A stretch of DNA of 64,000 nucleotides from JAFDZV01 sp035549015 (GTDB taxonomy: Bacteria > Bacteroidota > Ignavibacteria > OLB7), in contig DASZRW010000130.1 in the NCBI GenBank assembly GCA_035549015.1, forward strand, positions 1 to 64,000, given 5' to 3'. The notes below the pieces were generated by a model. That model worked only from the letters and a program-made list of their open reading frames with translations. It had not been told where the DNA came from and did not search any database. The position numbers and the translations under genes are program-made. This document shows, in pieces, positions 1-8,518 of the stretch (position 1 is the first letter of the stretch; each line of letters begins with the position of its first letter).

Positions 1-477
1 ATCGCATCCATTGATCGCGGCGCGCTTGGCGTTGAGCTCGCCAACGGCTCCCGCCGGCGCGCGCCTCTCACTTGCCGAACTACTCAAATGTGTTACCTAT
101 GTCTTCGGACACTTTTGTTACCCATCTTCCCGGCCGCTCACATGGTGAATGAAGCCGGTTGATGGTGCAGGGAGCGCGTCGTACCCGGTGCAACGATCGG
201 CATATCTGCTATGCGGCCGCAATGGCAAAACTCGTCGCCATTTCGCTTCCGGAAATCACCGGCAATGTGATGCCTTGAAGAACCGGGGCCGAACAATCGT
301 ACCACAGCCCGGCGCCGTCTCCCATCGAACATCCCCCCGCGCTTTTGTACACAGTTGTAGCCGATGCCGCGCGAAACCGCGCGGCTTTGTAGTTTTACGC
401 TTCTTGCACCGATCAACGGCGCCCCGTACCGATCACGGGGCGTCCTGTACCGATCAACAACAGAACGAAGGGCATCG
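1..477. other. Non-coding left edge, possible IS-end remnant
   Basis: I see no convincing gene here. Two imperfect copies of a 17-base block, GTTACCTATGTCTTCGG at 92-108 and GTTACCCATCTTCCCGG at 117-133, sit 25 bases apart. From memory this resembles sequence seen at ends of IS481-like elements, but no transposase is visible in the window, so this is a weak suggestion. Positions 415-475 carry short repeated CGTACCGATCA/CTGTACCGATCA words just before the first gene. Confidence 0.3.
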
Positions 478-1845
478 ATGAAGCAGATGATCCGCATCGC
501 GGCAGGCCAGGGATTCTGGGGAGACCTTCTCACCGCGCCGATCGATCAGGTGACCAGGGGACCGATCGACTATCTGGTGATGGACTACCTTGCCGAGGTA
601 ACGATGTCGATCATGCAGAAGCAGAAGCTGAAGGATCCGAAGCTCGGCTATGCGAAGGACCTGGTGGCGACGATCGATGCGATCATGCCGCAGTTGGCCG
701 AGAAGGGGATACGTCTCATCACCAACGGCGGCGGAGTGAACCCGGAGGCATGCCGGGATGCGATCGTGGAGGTTGCACGCAGGCATGGCGTCAGCATGAA
801 GATCGGAATCGTCACCGGCGACAACATCCTGGATGACCTCGATGCGCTCAGTGCCCAGGGGGCGGAGCTGCGCAACATGGAGAACGGCGAGCCCGGCTCA
901 TCGATCCGCGATCGCATCCTCTCGGCGAACGTCTATCTCGGCGCCGCTCCGATCGTCGAGGCGCTCCGGCAGGGGGCGCAGATCATCGTAACCGGGCGCA
1001 CCACCGATACCGGGCTCTGCCTGGCGCCGATGATCCACGAGTTCGGGTGGAGCATGGAGGACTGGGACCGTCTGGCGGCCGGAACCATCGCCGGGCATAT
1101 CATCGAGTGCGGCGCGCAGTCCTCCGGCGGCAACTACATGGAGGACTGGCGGAACGTTCCGGACATGGCGAACATCGGCTTCCCGATCATCGAGGCGACG
1201 CCGGGAGGCGAGTTCGTAGTGACGAAGCATGCCGGCACCGGCGGGCGTGTCTCGCGCGGCACGGTCGCCGAGCAGTGCCTCTACGAGATCGGCAATCCGA
1301 ATGAGTATATCACTCCGGATGTGATCGCGGATTTCACAACGATCCATCTGGAGGACGAGGGGAACGATCGCGTTCGCGTGCACGGCATTACCGGCCGTCC
1401 CAACACGCCGTTCTACAAGGTCTCCATGAGCTATGCCGACGGCTACTCCGCATTTGCCACGCTTACCTATGCATGGCCCGATGCCATCGAGAAGGCGAAG
1501 GCGGCCGATGCCATTCTGCGCGCGCGCCTGGAGAAGCTGGGGCTGCACTTCGAGGAGGTGCTCACCGAGTTCGTGGGCTACAACGCCTGCCACGGCCCGC
1601 TCTCCGAGGCGGCCAACCCGGACCCGCAGGAGGTGATGATGCGCATCGGTGTGCGCGGACCGGACTTCAAGGCGGTGGAGCGTTTCGGCAAGGAGATCGC
1701 TCCGCTGATTCTCACCGGCCCTCCCAATGTCACCGGCTTCGCCGGCGGACGCCCGCGCCCGTCGGAGGTGGTGGCATACTGGCCGGCACTGATCGAGAAG
1801 ACCCGCATCGATTCGCGTGTGCGTGTCGAGGTGACGGAAGTCTGA
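478..1845 (+). CDS. AtuA-type acyclic terpene utilisation family protein (DUF1446)
   Basis: This 455-residue protein matches the AtuA N-terminal family (DUF1446) along its whole length. Recognisable stretches are the N-terminal RIAAGQGFWGD, the glycine-rich ITNGGGVNPEAC, IVTGRTTDTGLCLAP and the C-terminal NVTGFAGGRPRP. In Pseudomonas, AtuA is needed for citronellol/geraniol breakdown, but its reaction is not established, so the real substrate is unknown. Many homologues carry an additional C-terminal ferredoxin-fold domain; here the protein stops before it and that domain is encoded separately at 2638-2973. I chose the ATG at 478 because the family similarity starts there; an in-frame upstream ATG at 364 would add unrelated residues. 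A weak purine stretch (GAACGAAGGG) precedes the start. The family call is firm, the function is not. Confidence 0.85.
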   Translation: MKQMIRIAAGQGFWGDLLTAPIDQVTRGPIDYLVMDYLAEVTMSIMQKQKLKDPKLGYAKDLVATIDAIMPQLAEKGIRLITNGGGVNPEACRDAIVEVARRHGVSMKIGIVTGDNILDDLDALSAQGAELRNMENGEPGSSIRDRILSANVYLGAAPIVEALRQGAQIIVTGRTTDTGLCLAPMIHEFGWSMEDWDRLAAGTIAGHIIECGAQSSGGNYMEDWRNVPDMANIGFPIIEATPGGEFVVTKHAGTGGRVSRGTVAEQCLYEIGNPNEYITPDVIADFTTIHLEDEGNDRVRVHGITGRPNTPFYKVSMSYADGYSAFATLTYAWPDAIEKAKAADAILRARLEKLGLHFEEVLTEFVGYNACHGPLSEAANPDPQEVMMRIGVRGPDFKAVERFGKEIAPLILTGPPNVTGFAGGRPRPSEVVAYWPALIEKTRIDSRVRVEVTEV

Positions 1846-1916
1846 ATGCCAGCCGCCTGCGGCAGCCCGGCAGGGCTGACACGCGATCCCGGAACCAGAT
1901 CCTACGATATCTGCCC

Positions 1917-2558
1917 ATGCGAATCACAATTGCCGGACTCTGCTCCATGCTGCTCCTCGTCTCGGCCTGCTCCGCTCCGAAGGAGGCGAACAGGGGGAGC
2001 GGAACGTCCGCCGCGCAGCCCGCGCACGACGAGGCGATGCCGATCAACACCGCGAACATCACCTATCCGGACTTCACGGCGGTGCGCCTGGACAGTCTGG
2101 TGGCGATCTCCGACGGCGACTACATTCACATGGAGATCGGAACCTGTTTCGGCAAGTGCGATGCCCGCATCTCCATCTTCCGAACCTCTCCGGCGAAGTT
2201 CTATATCTACGAGGCGGAGGCATGGCGGTACGATGAGTTCGATCGTGACGACATCCGCTACCGTTCGCGGAGGCCGATGGCGAACGACCAGGCGGAGGCG
2301 CTGTTCCAGAAGGCGCACGAGCTGGGGCTGCTGCGCTTCGTGAACGATACCACGATGATGATGACCGATATGCCGCACATCTGGGTGCGCGCCCGGCTTG
2401 GCGGAGCGAAGCTGAGCATCGACAAGGCATATCTGGGGGGGAAGCTCTACACGAACGACGGGAAGGGAGGCGGCCTCTCGGACATCTACACGAAGCTGCG
2501 CGTTGCCCTCCTCGCTCCGCTCTTCAACATCAGCGGCCCCTCCTCCGGCGGCAGGTAA
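1917..2558 (+). CDS. Lipoprotein with DUF6438-like domain
   Basis: A 213-residue predicted lipoprotein. Residues 1-19 form a signal peptide ending in a lipobox-like LLLVSAC, so the Cys would be lipidated and the protein anchored in the envelope. The body contains IGTCFGKCDARISIF followed by a Tyr/Glu-rich strand region and DQAEALFQKAHELGLL. This resembles the DUF6438 pattern (G-x-CFG-x-C followed by beta strands and a helix), but that assignment is from memory. No function is known. It lies between the two AtuA-related genes (71 bases after the first, 79 before the second) on the same strand, which suggests one transcript rather than a shared function. Confidence 0.7.
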   Translation: MRITIAGLCSMLLLVSACSAPKEANRGSGTSAAQPAHDEAMPINTANITYPDFTAVRLDSLVAISDGDYIHMEIGTCFGKCDARISIFRTSPAKFYIYEAEAWRYDEFDRDDIRYRSRRPMANDQAEALFQKAHELGLLRFVNDTTMMMTDMPHIWVRARLGGAKLSIDKAYLGGKLYTNDGKGGGLSDIYTKLRVALLAPLFNISGPSSGGR

Positions 2559-2637
2559 TCAACAGCCGGCGGACCGCCAGCAGTCCCGGTGGAAGGGCTG
2601 CGGATCGCGCGCGGCCGGCCAACAACAATCAGAGCCG

Positions 2638-2973
2638 ATGAAACGAGTTCAACTGCTGAAGCTTGCGCACGCGCGTTCCGGAGACAAGGGGGACGCTGGC
2701 AACGTGGGCGTGATCGCGCGCCGCGCCGAGTGGTATCCCATCATCGCGGAGGCCCTGACGGCGGAGCGTGTGAAGGAGCACTTCACGGGAATCTGTCATG
2801 GTCCCGTGGAACGGTTCGAGCTGCCGAATCTCTGGGCGCTCAACTTCCTTCTGCACAACACCCTCGGCGGCGGCGGGACGGTGTCGCTGAAGCTGGATGC
2901 GCAGGGGAAGACGCTCTCCTCGGCGATGCTCCGGATGGAGATCGACGTTCCGGACGATCTCCCGGTGGACTAG
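2638..2973 (+). CDS. AtuA-like ferredoxin-fold domain protein
   Basis: A 111-residue stand-alone protein resembling the small domain that ends many AtuA/DUF1446 proteins. Typical features are the N-terminal LAHARSGDKGDAGNVGVIAR, the Glu/Leu-rich middle (LTAERVKEHFTGI) and the conserved LPNLWALNFLLHNTLGGGGTVSL. In fused homologues it follows the AtuA domain directly. Here it is a separate gene 792 bases downstream of the large subunit with a lipoprotein gene in between, so the two polypeptides probably assemble into one enzyme; that is inference. The ATG at 2638 is the only start matching the domain edge. Confidence 0.75.
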   Translation: MKRVQLLKLAHARSGDKGDAGNVGVIARRAEWYPIIAEALTAERVKEHFTGICHGPVERFELPNLWALNFLLHNTLGGGGTVSLKLDAQGKTLSSAMLRMEIDVPDDLPVD

Positions 2974-3305
2974 CGGACTGTAGTGACGGAAACGCATGTA
3001 CCGCTCGTCGGCGGATGCAGCGGATGCGGATGGGCGGCATCGCATCAGCACTCAACAGGATCACGCTCTGGAAAGCCGCACGGCGGCGTGCCGTTTGTAG
3101 CTCCATTATCTTCTCCCGGCCGCCGGGCCGCGTAGCGGCGCACCGCGTTCCATGCGTGTATGCTCCCCGGCCTTCGGCTGGCTGCCGGGATCACGGTACA
3201 CGCCATTTGGCAGTGCGGCCGGCAATCTGGGGCCGGCAGCCAGATTGGGAATGGCCGGCAGCCGAGCCGTGAACGCACAGATATCTCTCATTCAACCGAT
3301 ACACA
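2974..3305. other. Intergenic region upstream of pyrE
   Basis: About 330 bases without a supported gene. The part at 3205-3265 is rich in GGCCGGCAG words in direct and inverted arrangement. No promoter could be assigned with confidence. Confidence 0.3.
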
Positions 3306-3965
3306 ATGTCCGACCAATCGTTGAGCGAACAGAACCAGCTTCATGCGCGCGCCGTGGACTTCTTCATCAACGAAGGAGTGCTGACGTTCGGCGACTTCAC
3401 ATTGAAGAGCGGCCGCAAGTCACCCTACTTCTTCAACACCGGTTCGCTCTGTTCGGGGCGCCAGCTTGCGAAGATGGGGGAGCTGTATGCCGGTCTGCTG
3501 AATCTGATCCCGGATTTCGGCGGCGCCACTGTTCTGTTCGGCTCCGCATACAAGGGGATTCCGATAGCGGTCGCCATGGCGGCTGCGCTGGAGGGTTCGC
3601 CGCGCGAGGAGATGCGGGCCGTGAGCGATCGCAAGGAGGCCAAGACGCACGGCGATGCAAGCTCCTTCCTGGGCGTGCTCCGCTCGGGGGATACGGCGGT
3701 GATCCTCGATGACGTGATCACCACCGGAGGCACGAAGCTGGAGGCGATTGCAAAGCTGCGCGAGGCCGGCTGCGAGCCGCTGGGCTTCATCATTGCGTTC
3801 GATCGCGCCGAGGCCGTGGACGCCAGCGGCCGCACGGCACGCGAGGTCTTCGAGGAGGAGACCGGGCTGAAGGTCTATGCGCTCGCCTCGATTCACGACG
3901 TGATGAATGTGCGATCGGAGTGGCGTGAAGTGCTGGAGGCATATCTGGAGAGCTGCACGGCATGA
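3306..3965 (+). CDS. pyrE: Orotate phosphoribosyltransferase
   Basis: A 219-residue cytosolic enzyme that converts orotate and PRPP to orotidine 5'-monophosphate in pyrimidine synthesis. It shows GDFTLKSGRKSPYFFN near the N terminus (residues 29-44), the flexible-loop region DRKEAKTHGD (108-117) and the PRPP-binding motif VILDDVITTGGTK (132-144). Length and motif order are normal for the family. No other pyrimidine gene is in the window. Its TGA overlaps the ATG of the following lipoprotein gene (ATGA), so the two are probably translationally coupled. Confidence 0.95.
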   Translation: MSDQSLSEQNQLHARAVDFFINEGVLTFGDFTLKSGRKSPYFFNTGSLCSGRQLAKMGELYAGLLNLIPDFGGATVLFGSAYKGIPIAVAMAAALEGSPREEMRAVSDRKEAKTHGDASSFLGVLRSGDTAVILDDVITTGGTKLEAIAKLREAGCEPLGFIIAFDRAEAVDASGRTAREVFEEETGLKVYALASIHDVMNVRSEWREVLEAYLESCTA

Positions 3966-4597
3966 TCACCCTTCGTACTTCCACATGCGTCTGCCTGGCG
4001 ATGGCGGCGGTGCTCTGCATGCTGTTCGCGGCCTGCGGCGACAAGGGCCCGGCTGCGAAGCAGTCCGGAGGCGCCTCCGGGCGCGATTCGGTAAAGGCGC
4101 CGGCCGATACCACGTTCCGCACGAACCTTCCGGCCGGCCGCTTTCATCTTCCCACGCGGCACACCCCTGCACCGGACTTCTTCATCACGCTCCCAGCCGG
4201 CTATACCGTGAAGGATCTGAGCCATCTTCCCAACGATGAATACTTCTTCGTTCGGAACGATGACCCCAGCCTGCGCGACTCCACGAAGATCACCCCCGGC
4301 TTCATGTGCTTCTACGTGGGCGTGAACCCGCGCACGGCGATCGAGAAGGGAATGAAGTACGGCGAGCAGCCGGCCACGCTCTGCAACACGCCGGTCATCT
4401 GGAGAATCTGGACCGAGAAGCTTCCCGATGGCGCGCCCTACTTCCAGCGCGAGATCGCGAGCCATGACATCTTTGCAACCATCTCTCCGGAGCTTGGCCG
4501 TGCGCCGCTTCATCTCTACGTCTACGTTGCCGGAAGCGATTCCACCCGCGTCGCCGAACTGATGCGGGCCGCCGGAACGCTCGCGCTCTCACCCTAG
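3962..4597 (+). CDS. Putative lipoprotein, tandem paralogue 1
   Basis: A 211-residue protein starting inside the pyrE stop codon. The signal peptide ends in the lipobox LFAAC (Cys 25), so it should be a lipoprotein. The body contains HTPAPDFFITLPAGYTV, VIWRIWTEK, a YFQRE stretch and VAGSDSTRVAELMRAAGTLAL. The same order of motifs (H-T, a Pro-Gly strand, VIWR, YQRE, VGSDS, terminal helix) occurs in the next gene, so the two are diverged tandem copies. I do not recognise the family and cannot assign a function. The four-base overlap with pyrE probably reflects compact gene order, not a shared pathway. Confidence 0.75.
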   Translation: MITLRTSTCVCLAMAAVLCMLFAACGDKGPAAKQSGGASGRDSVKAPADTTFRTNLPAGRFHLPTRHTPAPDFFITLPAGYTVKDLSHLPNDEYFFVRNDDPSLRDSTKITPGFMCFYVGVNPRTAIEKGMKYGEQPATLCNTPVIWRIWTEKLPDGAPYFQREIASHDIFATISPELGRAPLHLYVYVAGSDSTRVAELMRAAGTLALSP

Positions 4598-4703
4598 GCA
4601 GTCCGGTGCAGACTGCCGTTGCCCGCGCACCACGGTGCGTGCGGGGGATTGCAGGCCGGAGAACAGCCGGCTGCGTGGCGGCCGATCTCTAACCCACATT
4701 CGC

Positions 4704-5309
4704 ATGTGCACGTTGTTCAATTCGACCATGGGCCGCGGGGCGCATGTCCTGGTGCTGGCGGCAATACTGCCGGTGCTGATCATGGGCATGGCAACCGGTT
4801 GTACTCCGCGAAAGGACCGAAGCGCCCAGCTTCGCGGCGTACGCATGGAGGAGATCCGGCTGTTGAACAGACACACCGGCGTGAACGACATCACGATGAT
4901 GGTGCCGGAGGGATTCGCCTCCGAATGGACACGTGAAAACCGCTTCGACAAGTTCTTCGTCTACTCACCGGCCGACACCGGACAGACCCAGCGCGGAATG
5001 CTGGTGATCGACGTGGAGCCCTCGCCGATTCACATCATTCCGGATACGGCGGAGTGCGAACGGTATCGCGGGCGTGTTGCCGATGCCGATGTGATCTGGC
5101 GCGAACGCACCATCACCGGCGATGCGGGCGAGCGCCTGTATCAGCGGGAGACGATGACCGCGGAACTCTTCCCGCAGTCACGGATTCGCAACGTATCGGA
5201 GCCGGTGATGTTCCATGCGTTCGTGGTGGGAAGCGACAGCATACTGGTGAACCGGCTGACAGCTGCGGTGGAGACGATCAGGTTTCAGCCGCTGAAGCCG
5301 AACCTCTAG
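4704..5309 (+). CDS. Putative lipoprotein, tandem paralogue 2
   Basis: A lipoprotein of about 201 residues with a hydrophobic signal ending in GMATGC. It resembles the preceding gene: HTGVNDITMMVPEGF, VIWRERTITGD, LYQRETM and VVGSDSILVNRL align in the same order. The start is uncertain: ATG 4704 is used here, ATG 4728 gives a tidier 24-residue signal peptide before the Cys, and 4635 is also in frame. No function can be assigned. Just downstream lies the 17-base tandem repeat at 5365-5471. Confidence 0.65.
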   Translation: MCTLFNSTMGRGAHVLVLAAILPVLIMGMATGCTPRKDRSAQLRGVRMEEIRLLNRHTGVNDITMMVPEGFASEWTRENRFDKFFVYSPADTGQTQRGMLVIDVEPSPIHIIPDTAECERYRGRVADADVIWRERTITGDAGERLYQRETMTAELFPQSRIRNVSEPVMFHAFVVGSDSILVNRLTAAVETIRFQPLKPNL

Positions 5310-5364
5310 CAGACTCCTGCACGATCCTCCGGCGGACTCTTGAACGATCGCGACCGCAGAAGCC

Positions 5365-5471
5365 GGGCGCTGCATCCGCTCAGCCGCTGCATCCGCTCAG
5401 CCGCTGCGTCCGCTCAGCCGCTGCATCCGCTCAGCCGCTGCGTCCGCTCGGCTGCTGCGTCCGCTCGGCCG
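5365..5471 (+). repeat. 17-base imperfect tandem repeat
   Basis: Five full copies of a 17-base unit (consensus CTCAGCCGCTGCRTCCG) run from 5379 to 5463, with partial units at 5365-5378 and 5464-5471. The variable base alternates A/G at the same position in the first four full copies; the last copy drifts to CTCGGCTG. It lies between a lipoprotein gene and an outer-membrane-type gene and probably belongs to the leader of the latter. Confidence 0.9.
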
Positions 5472-5537
5472 CAGGAGATCCAATCATTGTTGCACGGTGA
5501 ACGGCATCGACATCCTTCAACAGCCATTCCGGCCTCG

Positions 5538-6710
5538 ATGAGCGCTCCGCTCCGCTCCCTCACAACACTCGCCTTCCTGCTGGTCTTCTTCGTTGCGCAG
5601 ATGCGCGCGCAGGGGGGCGGCAGGGTTTCGGATTCCGCCGCCACGGCGAGAAGGATCACGGCTGCGTTTCCGGGGCTTCCGTTTCTGGCTGCCGCGCGAC
5701 GCTTGCTTGCGCGCGACCTCCAGGGGAGCGATCGCGCCGGAGCGCGCGACGTGCTGCGCACCATCGATCGTACCGATGCATCGGCGCTGACAGGTTCGGA
5801 GCGATTGCTTGCTGAGACGATGCTCGCCGACATCGCATTGCTTCGGGATACGGCGCGGCTCGGCGCGTTGATGGAGGAGGCGGTTCCGGCATACGGCGAG
5901 CATCCGGACTACCACGACCGGCTGTATCCGTTGCTGCGCGAGGCCCTGCGGACGCGGGCCGAATCCGTTGCCGCGGCACTGGACGAACGCGCGCCTTCCG
6001 ATGCGGAGCGGATGTTCTTCAACCTGCTCATCAATCATCTCTTCGTGAGCGGTCTGCGAGGCCGTGAGGAGTTGAACGGGAGGGTGGAGAAATTCGCCGG
6101 GCAGTACCCTGCATCACAGCTTGTTCCACTTGCCCGGCGCTACATCCATCGAGACTATGGTGAGGTGCCGTTCGGTGCCGCCTTCAGCGCGGGATACGGC
6201 GTCGGCCGGTTCAGCGGTGACCTCGGCGGTCGCTTTGCCTACGCCCATGGGCCGCTTCTGGCCGGCGAGCTGTACATCCGTGAGGTGACGGTGGCTGCAT
6301 CGTTTCTCTTCGGTGTTGCGCACGCCTCCAGTCCGTTTACGGTCCGCGGCTCCTCGTGGCCGCAGGGGAATGCGGAGCTGACCAGCATTGCGCTGGATGT
6401 TGGCTACGAGTTCCGCAACGGCCGCCTTGCCGTGACGCCCTTCGCGGGGCTCGGTGTGCAGAACATGAGCGTTCGGACAACCGATGACACCGCGCCGGAA
6501 CCTCCGCATACCGGCGACGCGATCGGGTACGACATCGGTGTGATGGTTGGCTGCCGCGTCCCGTTCGACGTTGGACCCCATCTCGATTTCCGGGCCCGCG
6601 TTGGCTGTACGCACACCGGGCTCTCCTCCTACGACCCATCGTTCTCCGGTTCGTTCTGGTATGTCACGCTGGGCTTCGCGCTCGTGCAGCGGCCGTACGA
6701 GGGGAAGTAG
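5538..6710 (+). CDS. Exported protein with C-terminal beta-barrel-like domain
   Basis: A 390-residue protein with an N-terminal signal peptide (hydrophobic core LAFLLVFFVAQ, likely cut after MRA). The first half is Arg/Ala-rich and helical. From about residue 205 it changes to alternating strands with Gly-Tyr turns (AFSAGYGVGRFSGDLGGRFAY, ALDVGYEFRNGRLAVTPFAGLGVQN) and ends in FWYVTLGFALVQ, the pattern of an outer-membrane beta-barrel. I do not recognise a named family. ATG 5538 is chosen because the signal peptide begins there; the upstream in-frame sequence is the tandem repeat. Confidence 0.75.
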   Translation: MSAPLRSLTTLAFLLVFFVAQMRAQGGGRVSDSAATARRITAAFPGLPFLAAARRLLARDLQGSDRAGARDVLRTIDRTDASALTGSERLLAETMLADIALLRDTARLGALMEEAVPAYGEHPDYHDRLYPLLREALRTRAESVAAALDERAPSDAERMFFNLLINHLFVSGLRGREELNGRVEKFAGQYPASQLVPLARRYIHRDYGEVPFGAAFSAGYGVGRFSGDLGGRFAYAHGPLLAGELYIREVTVAASFLFGVAHASSPFTVRGSSWPQGNAELTSIALDVGYEFRNGRLAVTPFAGLGVQNMSVRTTDDTAPEPPHTGDAIGYDIGVMVGCRVPFDVGPHLDFRARVGCTHTGLSSYDPSFSGSFWYVTLGFALVQRPYEGK

Positions 6711-6743
6711 GAAGTTCTACCGGCGGCTGGCGGTCTGCGATTC

Positions 6744-7556
6744 ATGACCGCGAATCACCAGTCTGCATGCACAAACAGGATCACCGTGAATCTCTTCGTC
6801 ACTATCGTCATCGGCGCCATCATTGGTGTTTCATCCGGGATGTTCGGCATCGGAGGTGCTCTGCTCGCAACTCCGTTGTTGAATGTGTGGCTGCTTCTGC
6901 CGGCGAAGCTCGCGCTTGCAACGCCGTTGCCGGCCGCGATCCCGTCGTCGATTTCCGGATCGATCGCCTACGCCCGCAATCGTCTGGTGCGCTACCAGGT
7001 GGGGCTGCGCGCCGTCATGGTGGCGATGCCGATGACGGTGGTCGGCTCCTATCTCACGAAGGTCACGCCGGATGCGGTTCTGATGGTGGCAACCGGCCTG
7101 ACGCTTCTCTTCGTATCGTGGACCTTCCTGCGGCGCGGGCTGCGCAAGGATTCGGAGCTGGAGGCACTGGAGGCCCTTCCGGAGCGGACGTTCGGAACGC
7201 AGGCCTATCTGGCATGTGCGGTGGCCGGCTTCATGAGCGGCTTTCTGGCCATCGGCGGCGGAATGGTTCTGGTGCCGACCTTCGTGAAGATCCTCCGGCT
7301 CCCGATGAAGAGCGCCCTCGCGACCTCGCTCTTCTGCGTTGCGCTTCTGGCGCTTCCGGGCGTGGTGGTGCATGGCATGCTGGAGCATATCGATTGGAAC
7401 GTTGCGCTGATTCTTTCCATCTCCGTGATACCGATGAGCTATCTCGGCGCACGTATCGCAACGCGTCTGCGTAATGTGACGCTGGAGAGAATCTATGGCG
7501 GTGTGATGATGCTCTTCGCGATATATTTCATAACGATGCATCTGTTGAATCCGTGA
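6744..7556 (+). CDS. Sulfite exporter TauE/SafE family membrane protein (TSUP)
   Basis: A 270-residue inner-membrane protein of the TSUP (TauE/SafE) family, whose members export sulfite or other sulfur-containing anions. Both halves carry the family's glycine-rich turn: GMFGIGGALLATPLL near residue 32 and GFLAIGGGMVLVPTF near residue 165, reflecting an internal duplication. Several hydrophobic segments separated by short basic loops are visible. The substrate cannot be told from sequence. A GTG at 6786 is an alternative start that would remove a polar 14-residue N-terminus. Confidence 0.85.
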   Translation: MTANHQSACTNRITVNLFVTIVIGAIIGVSSGMFGIGGALLATPLLNVWLLLPAKLALATPLPAAIPSSISGSIAYARNRLVRYQVGLRAVMVAMPMTVVGSYLTKVTPDAVLMVATGLTLLFVSWTFLRRGLRKDSELEALEALPERTFGTQAYLACAVAGFMSGFLAIGGGMVLVPTFVKILRLPMKSALATSLFCVALLALPGVVVHGMLEHIDWNVALILSISVIPMSYLGARIATRLRNVTLERIYGGVMMLFAIYFITMHLLNP

Positions 7557-7643
7557 TAGATGCATCGGCCGGGATCGGGAGCCGGAAGGGGAACCCGCCG
7601 GCCGCCGCTGTTGGAATCGTCCCACGAAGGAACGTGTAGTCCC

Positions 7644-8219
7644 ATGCTTTGTTTGAAGGTACCATCGCAGCCATCCTGGATCGAAGCCGCACAGGCCGAT
7701 CTGGATCGCGTTCTGCTCGATCATGCACACTGCGAGAAGAAGGCGGCGGTGAACGCCATGGCGCTGGTAAGCCGGTATCCCGGCTGCGAGATGTTGGTGC
7801 GGGAGATGATCGCGCTGGCGAAGGAGGAGATGGAACACTTCGGCATGGTCTATTCTCTGCTGCGGGAGCGGGGAGTGGATCTGGAGCGCGATCCGGGGGA
7901 TCCCTACGTTCAGGCGCTCCATCGCGAGGTGCACCAGAACGAGCCGCAGCGGATGATGGATCTGCTTCTGGTGGCGGCGCTGGTCGAGGCGCGTTCCTGC
8001 GAACGCTTCTCCATGCTGAGCAGGCACGTTCCGGATGAATCGCTTCGCGAGTTCTACCGGTCGCTTCTTGCATCGGAGGCCGGCCACTACCGTACGTTTT
8101 ACGACATCGCCTGCGAATACTATCCGGAGCCGGACGTACGCGCACGCCTGGATGCCCTGGCTGCCCGCGAGGCGGAGATCGTGCTGGCGCTGGCCTCCGC
8201 TCCCACGATGCACGGCTAG
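7644..8219 (+). CDS. miaE: tRNA-(ms2io6A)-hydroxylase, MiaE type
   Basis: A 191-residue diiron protein of the MiaE family, which hydroxylates the isopentenyl group of ms2i6A at tRNA position 37. Ferritin-like iron ligands are in place: Glu31 (HAHCEKKA), the EMEH pair Glu62/His65, Glu116 (VEARSCERF) and Glu145/His148 (SEAGHY). Length and spacing are normal. The ATG at 7644 is preferred; upstream in-frame sequence has no family similarity. The presence of miaE implies MiaA and MiaB elsewhere in the genome, as the substrate is their product. Confidence 0.9.
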   Translation: MLCLKVPSQPSWIEAAQADLDRVLLDHAHCEKKAAVNAMALVSRYPGCEMLVREMIALAKEEMEHFGMVYSLLRERGVDLERDPGDPYVQALHREVHQNEPQRMMDLLLVAALVEARSCERFSMLSRHVPDESLREFYRSLLASEAGHYRTFYDIACEYYPEPDVRARLDALAAREAEIVLALASAPTMHG

Positions 8220-8518
8220 AACGGCCTGCAGGGGCAACCCACCTGCAGGGCTGCTATCATGAGGGCGGGTCCGCACGTTGGAAGGCTATGGAGCCGCTGC
8301 ATCCGCGCGATGCTGCGTTTACGTCCGTTGATGAGCGGATGGGAGTGAAGGAGTGGGGAGGATCGCGCGCGGCGGCTGCGAATTGATAGCCGAATTGATA
8401 GCAGGTGCCCTCGCCGTTCGGGCATGCCGTGGCGGGGCGATCGATTAGTTTGCGCGCAGTTCGTATCCTTCGCGCCGTTGCGATACGGAACAACCGATCC
8501 ACAAATGGAGCGTACAGA

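Noticed and set aside
92..133. Insertion-sequence end
   Set aside because: Only a short repeated block resembles an IS end; no transposase, no terminal inverted repeat pair and no target duplication can be seen in the window.
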